Source: CAVTWS01 sp963732655
GTDB taxonomy: Bacteria; Actinomycetota; Acidimicrobiia; Acidimicrobiales; SHLQ01
Length of the DNA: 64,000 bases
NCBI GenBank assembly: GCA_963732655.1
Contig: CAVTAI010000017.1
Span: 62,001-126,000 of the forward strand
Reading direction: 5' to 3'
The position numbers and the translations under genes were made by a program. The notes below the pieces were generated by a model that searched no databases, was not told where the DNA came from, and worked only from the letters and a program-made list of their open reading frames with translations. Of this stretch, positions 1-8,822 are shown piece by piece; the stretch's first letter is position 1; each line of letters starts with the position of its first letter.

Positions 1-906
1 GTCGTCGAGGTCGAGCTCGCGGATCAGCCGGCGTCGAACCTCTGAGGTCATGTCCGAGCGCACCTCCAGCCGCACCGCCCGGCCGAACCGGCGCCGGCGC
101 AGCTCCATCTCCACGGCGCTCAGGAGATCGTCGGCTTCCTCCTCTTCGAGGATCAAGTCGGCGTTGCGGGTCACTCGGAACACGTGGTGCTCGTCGACGT
201 CCATGCCCACGAACAACCGGTCGAGGTGCGCGGCGATGAGGTCTTCGAGCCAGACGAACGCCGATCGACCGGGGACCTGCACGTATCGGGGAAGCGTGTC
301 GGGCACCTTGACGCGGGCGAAGTGCCGACCGCCCGAGGTCGGGTGCCGGACCACGACCGCCAGGTTCAACGACAGGTCGGAGATGTACGGGAACGGGTGG
401 CCCGGATCGACAGCCAACGGGGTGAGGATGGGCGACACCCGGTCGTCGAACATCGCCGACAGCCCGGCCGCCTCCTCCTGTGACACGTCGGTCATGGCGA
501 TGAGCTCGATCCCGGCTTCACCGAGCCCGGGGATCACTTCGTCTCGCAGGACCCGGTTCTGCTCGGCGATCAGGTCGGTGACGACCGAGCGGATCGCCGC
601 CAGCTGGCGCTCGGGCGAACGGCCATCTGGCCCAGTCGACACGATCCCGGCCGCCAACTGGTCGGCCAGACCGGCGACGCGGACCTGGAAGAACTCGTCG
701 AGGTTGCCCGAGAAGATGGCCAGGAACTTGGCCCGTTCCAGCAGGGGCAGCTCCGGATCGCCGGCCAGCGCCAGCACCCGGGCGTTGAACGCCAACCAGG
801 ACAGCTCCCGGCTCAGGAAACGTGTCGGGTTATGGTCGAATCCGCCGACTGTGGCGGTCGGGCCGTAGATCGGTGTTGTTTCGGTGGGGGCTTCGGTGAC
901 CGACAT
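1..906 (-). CDS. ppk1: Polyphosphate kinase 1, N-terminal part (cut by window edge)
   Basis: Polyphosphate kinase reversibly transfers the gamma phosphate of ATP to inorganic polyphosphate. About 302 residues are visible, the N-terminal and head domains; the catalytic C-terminal half lies beyond base 1. The N-domain signature NPTRFLSRELSWLAFN is present, followed by LERAKFLAIFSGNLDEFF, which is characteristic of PPK1. The start is the ATG at 904-906, giving MSVTEAPTETTPIYG ahead of the conserved domain. The frame is open and unbroken. A CYTH-CHAD protein, a family tied to polyphosphate, lies 8 kb away. Identification is firm; activity cannot be judged because the phosphorylated His region is outside the window. 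Confidence 0.95.
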   Translation of the reverse strand, partial: MSVTEAPTETTPIYGPTATVGGFDHNPTRFLSRELSWLAFNARVLALAGDPELPLLERAKFLAIFSGNLDEFFQVRVAGLADQLAAGIVSTGPDGRSPERQLAAIRSVVTDLIAEQNRVLRDEVIPGLGEAGIELIAMTDVSQEEAAGLSAMFDDRVSPILTPLAVDPGHPFPYISDLSLNLAVVVRHPTSGGRHFARVKVPDTLPRYVQVPGRSAFVWLEDLIAAHLDRLFVGMDVDEHHVFRVTRNADLILEEEEADDLLSAVEMELRRRRFGRAVRLEVRSDMTSEVRRRLIRELDLDD

Positions 907-1004
907 CGGGTTCTCTCATCGTCGCTCAGGTCCCGTCGGCACCGACGGGACCGGGATGAGTGGCTGCACGATCATCGAGGGCAGAGCTCCCGAACCGCCA
1001 CGGT

Positions 1005-1262
1005 TCAGTCCTCGTCGTACCCGAGGTCCCACTCGAGGTAGATGCGCTCCCGCTCGGCGTCGCGGTTGACCCGCTCGCGGTTGCGCCGGAACTGCGGATC
1101 GTGGGGCGGCAGAAGAAGCAGTCGGGCGTTGACCCGATCACGGAACGCATCGATGATCGACCGCTCGCCCGACACCAGCCGAACGTCCCAATGAGGGGCG
1201 ACCGGGCCCAGATACACGATCTTGGAGTGAGCTACCGGTGGCTCGGTGCTGACGTCGGACAT
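1005..1262 (-). CDS. Small conserved hypothetical protein upstream of ppk1
   Basis: An 85-residue charged, soluble protein beginning MSDVSTEPPVAHSK. I do not recognise the family. It lies about 100 bases upstream of ppk1 on the same strand and could share its transcript. The middle holds VSGERSIIDAFRDRVNARL, and the C-terminus is rich in Arg and Glu and ends GYDED. No signal peptide, membrane segment or known motif is visible. It is kept because it starts with ATG, has the strong G/C third-position bias of neighbouring real genes and fills an otherwise empty stretch; overlapping frames on the other strand are of poorer quality. Confidence 0.55.
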   Translation of the reverse strand: MSDVSTEPPVAHSKIVYLGPVAPHWDVRLVSGERSIIDAFRDRVNARLLLLPPHDPQFRRNRERVNRDAERERIYLEWDLGYDED

Positions 1263-1414
1263 CGCGGCTATCGCTCCTTGGCGGGGGTTTCCATCCTACC
1301 GTCGTAGGGAACCGCTCAACCGGGTGACGTGTGCCGGGCCTCGACACGGGGCAGGATTTACCGGAACTTTCGCCCTGATCCGTACGTACTACCTACAGCG
1401 CGGCAGCCAAACTC

Positions 1415-1666
1415 ATGGAGGACCGCATGGACACAACGTGGATGGCCAAGGGTAACTGTGCCGAGAAACCCCCGGCGCTCTTCTTCCCGAGCGACGGTGT
1501 CGGTGTCGAGGTCGCCCGACGCATCTGCGCGACATGCTCCGAGAAGGCGCCGTGCCTCGAGTACGCGTTGCTCAATCGCATCGAGCACGGCGTCTGGGGC
1601 GGCTGCTCCGAACGGGAGCGCCGGCGCATCCTCAAGCGCCGCCGCCTCACCGCGACCGCTTCCTGA
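1415..1666 (+). CDS. WhiB-family iron-sulfur transcriptional regulator
   Basis: An 83-residue WhiB-like protein, an actinobacterial [4Fe-4S] regulator that usually acts with the primary sigma factor. The four cluster cysteines are Cys15, Cys38, Cys41 and Cys47 (CX2CX5C for the last three). The GVWGG turn follows at about residues 59-63, then a basic tail (RERRRILKRRR) expected to contact DNA. An internal ATG at 1427 (MDTTWM) is an alternative start, both being upstream of the first Cys. A strong hairpin follows 115 bases downstream. A second WhiB gene lies 0.7 kb away on the opposite strand with tatA between. Which Wbl subclass this is cannot be assigned by eye. Confidence 0.9.
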   Translation: MEDRMDTTWMAKGNCAEKPPALFFPSDGVGVEVARRICATCSEKAPCLEYALLNRIEHGVWGGCSERERRRILKRRRLTATAS

Positions 1667-1781
1667 CCCCACCTGGTCGCCGCCCCACCCGGTCCCCGGG
1701 CCCGGCCTCGCCAGCTGGCGCGGCGCACCGGACTCATCGGCGCCGCCCGCCCCGCCACCGCGAGCCCCATGGACACGCAAC

Positions 1782-1805
1782 AGGCCACCCCGCTCGGGGT
1801 GGCCT
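1782..1805 (+). terminator. Strong hairpin after whiB
   Basis: A ten-pair perfect stem (AGGCCACCCC and its complement) closes a four-base loop (GCTC). It sits between the convergent whiB on the plus strand and tatA on the minus strand, so it could end transcripts from both sides. There is no long T tract, which is usual for high-GC actinobacteria. Confidence 0.65.
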
Positions 1806-1853
1806 GTCATTCGTTCGGACTGGTCCCCGCCCGGGTTGGGGCGGGAACGACCC

Positions 1854-2030
1854 TCACACGGTCGTGTTGTCGTCGTTTCCCTTGGTGCCGTCGTCCAGGC
1901 CGCTCTTGAACTCCTTCTGAGCCTGACCCAGCGATCGGGCCAGCTTCGGGAGCTGAGCGCCGCCGAACACCAGCAGCAGGATGAGCAGAACGATCAGCAG
2001 TTCGTTCGTGGACAGAGCAGCGAGCACCAT
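1854..2030 (-). CDS. tatA: Twin-arginine translocase subunit TatA
   Basis: A 58-residue TatA/E-type protein, the pore-forming element that moves folded proteins across the cytoplasmic membrane. One N-terminal membrane helix (ELLIVLLILLLVFGG) is followed by the conserved hinge and amphipathic helix (LPKLARSLGQAQKEFKSGL) and a short acidic tail. The start at 2030 (MVLAALSTNE) is preferred because it puts the helix at the extreme N-terminus as in all TatA proteins; a longer frame reaches 2075 but adds an unlikely extension. No tatC is nearby. It lies just downstream of the second whiB on the same strand and may be cotranscribed. Confidence 0.88.
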   Translation of the reverse strand: MVLAALSTNELLIVLLILLLVFGGAQLPKLARSLGQAQKEFKSGLDDGTKGNDDNTTV

Positions 2031-2123
2031 GAGAAAGTCCTTCCAGGACGGGCACTCTCCAGGGTAATCCCCCATCGACGATCTCGCGCGGTCGAGCCCG
2101 ACCCTGGATTCCTGGGCGTCGGC

Positions 2124-2400
2124 TCAGGCCGACGCGGTACCCGCGGCGCGGGCGACGGCGCGCTCGGCGGCGGATGCGGCGGCGCTCGCGCTCGCTCATG
2201 CCGCCCCAGATGCCGAACTTCTCGCCGTTGCGCAAGGCGTACTCGAGGCAGTCCTCCCGCACGACACAGCCACGACAGACCTCTTTCGCCTCCCGCGTGG
2301 ACGCGCCTCGTTCGGGGAAGAAGAGGTCAGGGTCGACGCCGAGGCAGTTGGCGTAGTCCTGCCATGACTTGTCTTCCTCAGCGGTCTGTTGCGCTGCCAT
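2124..2400 (-). CDS. Second WhiB-family regulator (probable frame error near the C-terminus)
   Basis: WhiB-like protein with cluster cysteines Cys19, Cys42, Cys45 and Cys51, the GIWGG turn and a basic tail (SERERRRIRR). As written, the frame runs on to 1807 straight through tatA, giving an implausible 197-residue protein. Shifting one base near 2165-2180 gives the tail AERAVARAAGTASA and a stop at 2124, a normal WhiB ending of about 92 residues. I therefore infer a one-base error. The N-terminal half, with FFPERGASTREAKEVC, resembles the WhiB2-type group in layout. An AT-rich stretch with a palindrome lies upstream. Confidence 0.85.
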
Positions 2401-2539
2401 GGGTCGCCTCCCGGCTCGGAGCCGGTTCTGCTCGTCGGTCGTCGGCAGACCGGCCGCCGTGCCGGCGACTGGAGTGGTGCCGCCTGCCCCCGAGTGTGGG
2501 ATGCCACGACGACTCCTCCGAGTCGCTTACTTTGATCTG

Positions 2540-2549
2540 TGTAATTACA
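2540..2549. promoter_or_regulatory. Palindrome in AT-rich whiB upstream region
   Basis: The perfect ten-base palindrome TGTAATTACA lies in the only markedly AT-rich patch (about 2525-2570) of this part of the window. It is 140 bases upstream of the second whiB and downstream of the VWA gene. The 2401-2634 gap otherwise holds no gene. A regulator site is an inference from composition and position only. Confidence 0.3.
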
Positions 2550-2634
2550 GCACTGTTATTTGGCGCTGTCCAGACCGGGACCGGTATTTTCCTGCTCGAG
2601 CCCCCACCGCGACCCTGCTCGGGACCGTGACCGT

Positions 2635-4675
2635 TCAGGCCGAACGGGTGCCGCGCTGCATCCGGCGCCGCTGCTCGACGAAGTCGACCAGCACGTAATC
2701 ACCGAGATCCTCGTTGGTCGTGAAGAAGGCGCGCCCGCCGTTCATCTTGCTCATCTGCTCGACGAACCGGCTCAACGACGACGTCGCGTCGAGCATGAAG
2801 GTGTTGATCCGGATGCCGTCGCGGGTGCACCGGGCGACCTCGGTCAACGTCAACTCCACGGTCTCCCGGGACGGCGGGTAGCTGAAGTACGGCCGCCCGT
2901 CGGTCATCAGGTGGGCGGTGGGTTCGCCATCGGTGATCATGATGATCTGCTTGGTGCCGCTCTGGCGGGCCAGCAGGCGGCGGGCGAGGGTCAACCCGTG
3001 TTGCATGTTGGTGCCGTAGTCGTAGTCCCACATGACCTTGGGCAGGTCCTCGGGCCGGATCTCGTGGGCGACCGCGGCGAAGGTGACGATGCCCAGGTAG
3101 TCCCGCGGATACTGGCTGGTGATCAGCGAGTGCAGCGCCATCGCCACCTTCTTGGCGGGAAGGAAGTTGTCGCGCATGGGCATCGACAGGGACAGGTCGA
3201 GCATCAGGACGGTCGATGAACGAACCGTGTGCTCGGTCCGCTCGACCTCGAAGTCGTCGGGAGCCAGCCGGACCGGGGTCCCGCCGCCGGTCCGGCGGAT
3301 GGCGTTGCGGATGGTGCGCCCGATGTCGAGGTTGAACGGGTCGCCGAACTCGTACGGCTTGGTCTCGTAGGCCCGTTCGTGCCCGGCCCCGGCCCGCTCG
3401 ATCTCGTGCTGGCCGCCCCGATCCTGGCTGAGCTTGCGGAAGATGTCGCCGAGCGCCTGCTGACCGATTCGACGGATGGCCTTGGCGGTCATCTCGAGCT
3501 GACCGTCCTTGCGTTGGACGTACCCGGCCTGCTCCAGCATGCGGGTGAGCTCGGAGATCCGCTCGAGGCTGTCCGCCGCGTCCTTGCCGAGCAGCTCCCG
3601 GACCCGCTCGGGATCGACCTCGGCCAGCTCGGCCGGGTTCAGGGCGCCGGTCATCATCCGCTCCAGCTGATCCAGGTCGCCGATCTCGTTCATCACCTCC
3701 ATCGCCGAGGAGAAGTCGAGAGGATCGGAGCCGCTGAAGTCGAGGGACTGATCCCATCCCATCTGGGGGAACAGTTGGCGGAGGTTCTCACCGAGCTGAC
3801 CGACCTGCCACTGCAGGTCCATGTCCTCGAGCAGCTGATCGGAGAGCTGCTGGAGCTGGGCCCGTTGCTCGGGGGTCATCGACGCCATCATCCGTTGCAT
3901 CGCCGCCATGCGCTGGGCCATGACCTCCAGGAGCTCGTCGAGGGTCTCGGGGTTCTCCGGGAAGAAGTCGCCGAACTCCTCCATGAAACGGGCGAAGTCG
4001 GGTTCGTTGCCCTGAGCCCGTTGCTCGAGCATGTCGTTCAGCGCCGCGAGCATGTCCTTCATGCGGGCCATGTCCTCGGGGCTCATGTTCTGCACCGCAC
4101 CGGACATCTGATCGACCATCTGTTGCATCAGCTGCTGGCGCAGACGATCCAGGAGCTCCTCGAACTTCTCCTGGGCCTCGGCGCTGGTGAACTCGTAGTT
4201 CTGGAGGCCGCGAACCTGGCCGGCGAGATCGTCGGGCAGCAGGTCGAGCTGGAGGTTCTTCTCGGTGGTCGAAGTCTCCAGGAGCTCGCGGCGTCCGGTC
4301 GTCGGGGTTCTGCCCCGCATCCCGACGCAGCTGATCGAGGGACCGGCGTTCCTGCTCGACGACGTCTCGGAGGTCGTGGGCGATGTCGTCGTAGACGCCG
4401 CCGAGGTCGAACTTCTCCACGCGCTCCCGCCGCTGCTCGCGGAGCCGCTCCAGCAGCTCGTTGATCCCCTGGACGCGCTCACCGTTGCGGTCGTCGAATC
4501 CGCGGCGCATCAGCTGCCGGAGGGCGTTGTCGATGTTCCCGTGGTACAGCAGCTCGTCGGCCATGGCCTCGAGCACGTCGTCGGCGCCCACCTCGAACCC
4601 GACCTGGGAGCCGTCCCAGCGCGAGTAGAGGATCGTGTCGGGCGAGCGGCGGGCGCGACGGCGACGGAAGACCAT
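2635..4675 (-). CDS. VWA-domain protein, partner of a MoxR/ChlI-type ATPase (one frame break)
   Basis: About 680 residues once a one-base break near 4300 is repaired. The N-terminal part (MVFRRRRARRSPDTILYSRW onward) continues in another frame from RRELLETSTTEKNLQLDLL. The middle is a Met/Gln-rich helical region with repeated MAxM and EQRAQLQQL patches. The last 200 residues are a von Willebrand A fold with an intact metal site: DLSLSMPMR (DxSxS) and MITDGEPTAH. In actinobacteria such proteins pair with a MoxR/ChlI-like AAA ATPase as a metal- or cofactor-insertion or remodelling machine; a matching ATPase lies at 10.7-12.1 kb. The pairing is inferred from families, not adjacency. Substrate unknown. 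Confidence 0.85.
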
Positions 4676-4709
4676 GAGCTGGACAGTACCGGCTCGACCC
4701 GGCGCCCGT

Positions 4710-4725
4710 CAGTCCGATCGGACTG
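4710..4725. promoter_or_regulatory. 16-base perfect palindrome upstream of the VWA gene
   Basis: CAGTCCGATCGGACTG is a perfect palindrome 35 bases before the VWA start codon, in a gap (4676-4969) with no credible gene. Size and position fit a dimeric repressor operator; the binding protein is unknown. Confidence 0.4.
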
Positions 4726-4969
4726 GACCCACCCGACCGGATCGACCGCGATGCCGGTCGGTTGGGCCCGCTCGGAGCGATGGCGATCGTTCACCGCGGC
4801 GCTGCCCGACGTACGACCGTCGTTCACCCTGCCCCCGTACCGTGGCGTTGGCCCGGTCGTCACGCTGATCCCCCGAGGGGCGGCCGGCTGCCGACCCACC
4901 CCGACCGATCCGGCCACCCCTCCCGGCCGGGTCGGAGGGTGGGTCACCTCGGACGGGGCGGGCCGAGCT

Positions 4970-5650
4970 TCACTGCCCCGAGAGCTTCTCGATCATGGCG
5001 CGGTCGAGCTGGACGAACTCCCCGACCGCACGCGCCGTCACCCGGTCGCCCTGCAGGATGTGGCCCGTGGTGGTGGTTCGCCGGCCTTCCACCTTGTCGA
5101 CGCGGGCCTCGATCACGACCGGTTGGTGGAGCAGGGTCGGCCGCTCGTAGCTGATCTCCAACCGGCGGGTGGGGCCGGCGACGCCTTCGGCCAGGTTGGC
5201 CACGTTGAAGACCTGGTCGAACGCGCCGGCGATGACCGCTCCGTGCACGCACCCCGGCGGACCTTCGTACGGTGTGGTGAACGTGGCCCGACCCGACGCG
5301 ACCGGCGGCTCCCACGCGAGCTCCACCGGCAGGGCCACCGGGTTGTAGAGGCCCATGACGACGTCGTACTGGAACCGGTCGTGCGGGCCGGCCGGTTCGG
5401 GCGTCTCGTGGTGGTACCGCGACGGGATCTGGCCAGGTCGGTGGGCGTCGAGCTCCTCGGCGAGGGCGTCGATGCGCCGGGCCAGATCAGCGGTGGTCGC
5501 GGCGTCGGCCACGTGGCTGACGGCGGCGTCGATCAACCGGCGCACCGCATCGGTCAGGCCCCGCAACTCGCGCTCGCGCCCGGCCACTGCCGGATGGAGG
5601 CTGGCGCGGAAGGACCCGCCGGGCTGGTTCAGATGAGGGTTCGTCGACAC
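4970..5650 (-). CDS. PaaI-type hotdog thioesterase
   Basis: A 226-residue protein of the acyl-CoA thioesterase superfamily, expected to hydrolyse an acyl- or aryl-CoA. The hotdog core is in the C-terminal 140 residues: FTTPYEGPPGCVHGAVIAGAF carries the usual Gly-x-x-His-Gly segment at the start of the central helix, followed by TRRLEISYERPTLLHQP and the paired strands. The N-terminal 80 residues are helical and charged, longer than in minimal PaaI proteins. Start chosen is the GTG at 5648-5650 (VSTNPHLNQPGG). It is divergent from the MaoC dehydratase, 100 bases apart, suggesting a shared control region and a joint role in acyl-CoA metabolism. Confidence 0.8.
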   Translation of the reverse strand: MSTNPHLNQPGGSFRASLHPAVAGRERELRGLTDAVRRLIDAAVSHVADAATTADLARRIDALAEELDAHRPGQIPSRYHHETPEPAGPHDRFQYDVVMGLYNPVALPVELAWEPPVASGRATFTTPYEGPPGCVHGAVIAGAFDQVFNVANLAEGVAGPTRRLEISYERPTLLHQPVVIEARVDKVEGRRTTTTGHILQGDRVTARAVGEFVQLDRAMIEKLSGQ

Positions 5651-5752
5651 CGCAGCATCGTGGCACGACCCGCCGTCGCAAGTGCGTGTCGACGGGGACG
5701 GTGCGCTACCGTCGCAACGTTCTGCGCGACCGTTCGCCCGAGGAGAGACGCC

Positions 5753-6604
5753 ATGCCCATCAACCCTGACGCCGTCGGTGCCGAAGGCGACGAGGCCGAG
5801 TTCAGCTGGACCTCCAAGGACAGCCTCCTGTACGCGCTCGGCGTCGGTGCCGGCGCCCTCGACCCGACCGGCTTCGAGCTGGAGTTCACGACCGAGAACA
5901 GCATCGGCATCGAGCAGAAGGCCTTTCCCACCCAGGTCGTGGTGATGGGCGGCGCCGCCGGGGCCAAGGGTCCGGACTTCGGCGATTTCGAGTTGGCCAA
6001 CCTGGTTCACGGAGCCCAGGCGATCACGCTGCACCAACCCCTCCAACCCGAGGGGCGCGGCCGGAGCCGGTCCCGGGTCAAGGCCATCTGGGACAAGGGC
6101 AAGGCGGCGGTGGTCGTGCTCGAGGGCACCACGGTCGACGCCGAGACCGGCGCACCCATGTGGAGCACCGAGACCAGCATGTTCATCCGGGGCGAAGGCG
6201 GTTGGGGTCGTGACCGCGGCCCCGCCAACGAACCCTTCGATCCGGGCCGCCCCGCCGATCACGTGGTGTCCTACCAGACCCGACCCGACCAGGCGCTCCT
6301 GTATCGCCTCAACGGCGACCGCAACCCGCTCCACGCGGATCCGCAGTTCGCGCAGATGGCCGGATTCCCGAAGCCGATCCTCCACGGTCTGTGCACGTTC
6401 GGCTTCACCGGCCGGGCGCTGCTGCACACGCTCTGCGGGAGCGACCCGGCCCGGTTCCGGCACATGGGCGTCCGGTTCTCCAGCCCGGTCATGCCCGGCG
6501 ACCGCCTCGACGTGCACATGTGGGTGTCCGACGGCACCGCCAACTTCGTCACGAAGGTGGGGGACACCACCGTGATCGACGGCGGCGTCCTCCAGTTCGA
6601 TTGA
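5753..6604 (+). CDS. MaoC-family (R)-specific enoyl-CoA hydratase, two-hotdog type
   Basis: A 283-residue double-hotdog protein resembling hydratase 2 (the MFE-2 hydratase domain), which adds water to trans-2-enoyl-CoA to give (R)-3-hydroxyacyl-CoA. The hydratase-2 signature is complete: QALLYRLNGDRNPLHADP, with the catalytic Asp and His in GDxNPLHxD, followed by PILHGLCTFGF. The N-terminal half is the degenerate hotdog that binds the CoA tail. Start ATG at 5753 has GGAGAG eight bases upstream. It is divergent from a thioesterase, and a glycosidase-like gene follows 17 bases downstream on the same strand. Confidence 0.88.
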   Translation: MPINPDAVGAEGDEAEFSWTSKDSLLYALGVGAGALDPTGFELEFTTENSIGIEQKAFPTQVVVMGGAAGAKGPDFGDFELANLVHGAQAITLHQPLQPEGRGRSRSRVKAIWDKGKAAVVVLEGTTVDAETGAPMWSTETSMFIRGEGGWGRDRGPANEPFDPGRPADHVVSYQTRPDQALLYRLNGDRNPLHADPQFAQMAGFPKPILHGLCTFGFTGRALLHTLCGSDPARFRHMGVRFSSPVMPGDRLDVHMWVSDGTANFVTKVGDTTVIDGGVLQFD

Positions 6605-6620
6605 ACGCAACGCTCGCCTC

Positions 6621-7826
6621 ATGAGCGGGGAACCGGGCTTCCTCTGGGGGATCACGTCTTCCTCGCTCTCGACCGAGGGTGTCGACCCGAACGCCGACTG
6701 GTCGGCCTGGGAGCGGACCGACCGCGTCCCGGCGTCGCTCGACGGCAACGGCTACGCCACCAACCACCGCGATGACCACCGCCTGCTCGCCGGACTCGGG
6801 TGCACCGACATCCGCATCACGATCGAGTGGGCTCGGCTCGAGCCGCGACCGGGCCACTGGTCGAGCCAGGCGGTCGAGTCGTACCGGAACATCCTGACCT
6901 CGGCGCGAGACGCCGGACTACGGGCCTGGCTGACCCTGCACCACGGCACGCTTCCGGGCTGGTTCAGCGACGATCAGGGCGGTTTCGCCGAGTCGACGAA
7001 CATCGAGCGGGTCTGGGCCCGCCACGTCGACCGCTGCGCTGAGACGTTCGAGGACCTGGCGGGCGGCTGGTCTCCGATCGAGGACCCGATCGGATGGGCC
7101 ATCCGCGGCTACCAGTTGGGCACGCGCCCACCGGGGAAGACCGACGCGACCTCGGCGCGCGACGCCATCACCGGAGCCCTCGAGGCCACCTTCACGGCGT
7201 GGCGGCTCCTCCGGAGCGGCTCCGCGCCGGTGATGGGCGTCTTCGGCACTCCCACGGTGCGACGGGCCGACACCGACAGCTCCGCCCAGACCCGCTTCGT
7301 CGACGATCTGCTCTGGCGCAGCTGGACCTCGTGCATCGGCGAAGGTCTCCTTCGCCTTCCGTGGCGCGCCCCGGTCGAGCGCCAGGAGTTGGTGGGCGCC
7401 TTCGACCTCATCGGTGTCGTGTACCACCACCCGGTCGCGGTCGACGTCGCCGGTCAGCTCCGGCGGTGGCCCGCGGCCGATCGGGCCGACGGCACCGGCT
7501 TCGCCCCCAACGCCGAGGAGCTGGGCGAGGTTCTGCACCGGGCCCAGGACGCCACGGGCGGGCGACCCGTCGTGGTCGCCGGCAACGGGGTGACGACCGA
7601 CGACGAAGACTGGCGCGACGAGCTCCTCCGGGAGACGGTTCGCCAGATGGGCCTGGCCCGCAAGGACGGGGTCGATCTCCGGGGCTACTTCCACGACACC
7701 GGGATCGACGGGTACGACGGCGAGCGCGGGTTCGACGGCCACCGGGGGCTGCTCGATCGGGATCGACGCCGCAAGATCGCCGCCGACCGCTTCTCCGTTG
7801 CCGCCGCCGAAGGACCGCCTACGTGA
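6621..7826 (+). CDS. Glycoside hydrolase family 1 homologue lacking the nucleophile
   Basis: A 401-residue (beta/alpha)8 protein of the family 1 beta-glucosidase fold. Recognisable blocks: N-terminal FLWGITSSSLSTEG, IRITIEWARLEP, WLTLHHGTLPGWF, FDLIGVVYHHP and C-terminal GVDLRGYFHDTGIDGYDG followed by RRKIAADRFS. The acid/base Glu may survive as Glu154 in SPIEDP, in place of the usual NEP. The nucleophile motif (I/V)TENG reads VAGNGV, so the essential Glu is Gly321, and the aglycone-site WSLLDNFEW block is replaced. Normal retaining hydrolysis is therefore unlikely; binding, transglycosylation or a changed reaction are possible. The frame is unbroken, arguing for a functional gene. Confidence 0.75.
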   Translation: MSGEPGFLWGITSSSLSTEGVDPNADWSAWERTDRVPASLDGNGYATNHRDDHRLLAGLGCTDIRITIEWARLEPRPGHWSSQAVESYRNILTSARDAGLRAWLTLHHGTLPGWFSDDQGGFAESTNIERVWARHVDRCAETFEDLAGGWSPIEDPIGWAIRGYQLGTRPPGKTDATSARDAITGALEATFTAWRLLRSGSAPVMGVFGTPTVRRADTDSSAQTRFVDDLLWRSWTSCIGEGLLRLPWRAPVERQELVGAFDLIGVVYHHPVAVDVAGQLRRWPAADRADGTGFAPNAEELGEVLHRAQDATGGRPVVVAGNGVTTDDEDWRDELLRETVRQMGLARKDGVDLRGYFHDTGIDGYDGERGFDGHRGLLDRDRRRKIAADRFSVAAAEGPPT

Positions 7827-7835
7827 CCTCGCCGG

Positions 7836-8743
7836 TCACGACGCGCCCAGTGCGTCGACCAGACCCGGCGTGGCGGCGACGAAGTTGTAGCCGCGTCGTT
7901 CGTCGCGCTTCAGGGCCCGCACGCCATCCAGAGCGAACCGGGTCGAAGCCCTTCGGTCCGACGACGAACACGTCGGGCGCTCGGTCGTACATGGCCTGGC
8001 TGGGCGCACAGCGCAGATCCCGGGCGTGATCCTCGTACACGATCACGGTGGGGTACCGCGCCAACGTGCCCCTCAGCCCGTCGAGCGCCGGCACCTCCTG
8101 ACCCTCGACATCGAGCTTGACCACCACGACCGAAACGGCGCCAGGTACGTTCACCAGGTCGTCGAGGCTGGTGGTCTCCACGACCTCGGTGGGCGCGGCA
8201 TCGCCCTTCACGTAGCCACCGACCCCCTCCGGGGTGCCCGTCACCCGGGCCGGGGCATGGCCGCGAGGTGTGGCGAAGGAGACCTGACGCCCGCTGGTGT
8301 CCGCAACCGCTCGCTGCACGATGGTCACCAACCCGCCGTTCAGCTCGGCGTTCAGACGGAGGGCCTGGGCGGTGCGCGCCCCAGCCTCGACGGCGATCAC
8401 CCGCAGCGGATCGCCGACGATCTCGGCGGCGAGCAGGGACCAGTAGCCGTGGTTCGCACCGGCATCGAGGTCGTGGTCTTCAGCCGCCGAGGACGCCGCG
8501 GCCAGACGCCGGAGGTGGTGGAGCGAGCGGCGCCGGGCGCGCACCGCCTCGGCACCGACGACCAGCGGCGAACTTGTGCAGGAACACCGGATGCCCCTGG
8601 TTGAGCGCCGAACGGCGCTGGTCGGGGTGCACGGCCAGAAGGGCGTCGCCATGTGCCTCCGCCGCCGCGGTCAACTTCGAGCGGAGATCCCTCACGTCGG
8701 CCTCCAGCCGCTCGAGGGTCTCCGGTTCCAACGATTCGGTCAC
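7836..8743 (-). CDS. FkbM-family methyltransferase (two frame breaks)
   Basis: SAM-dependent FkbM-type methyltransferase, usually acting on sugars or natural products. Visible blocks are LDAGANHGYWSLLAAEIVG (SAM-binding loop), VIAVEAGARTAQALRLNAEL (acidic strand-2 end), SVVVVKLDVEGQEVPALDGL (the FkbM D-x-E-G block) and TVIVYEDHARDL. The N-terminus (VTESLEPETLERLEADVRDL) is a short coiled coil in another frame; the join is near 8560. The C-terminus recovers in a third frame near 7945 as KRDERRGYNFVAATPGLVD, stopping at 7836. Start GTG at 8743; an ATG at 8788 is possible. Breaks look like sequence errors because the protein resumes correctly each time. Convergent with the preceding glycosidase-like gene. 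Confidence 0.75.
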
Positions 8744-8822
8744 TCGCGGCACGGTACGCGAGCGGGGTGAACACAAATCGTCCTCCACGTGAACCCCGCC
8801 ATGATCGGGGCGGCCGATCGGC

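Noticed and set aside
1807..2123. Continuation of the second WhiB frame through tatA
   Set aside because: It would overlap all of tatA and add 100 Arg-rich residues; a one-base shift gives a normal WhiB tail.
4970..6748. 592-codon minus-strand frame covering the MaoC gene and the thioesterase
   Set aside because: Only the last 226 codons (from 5650) are real; the rest is antisense shadow of the dehydratase gene.
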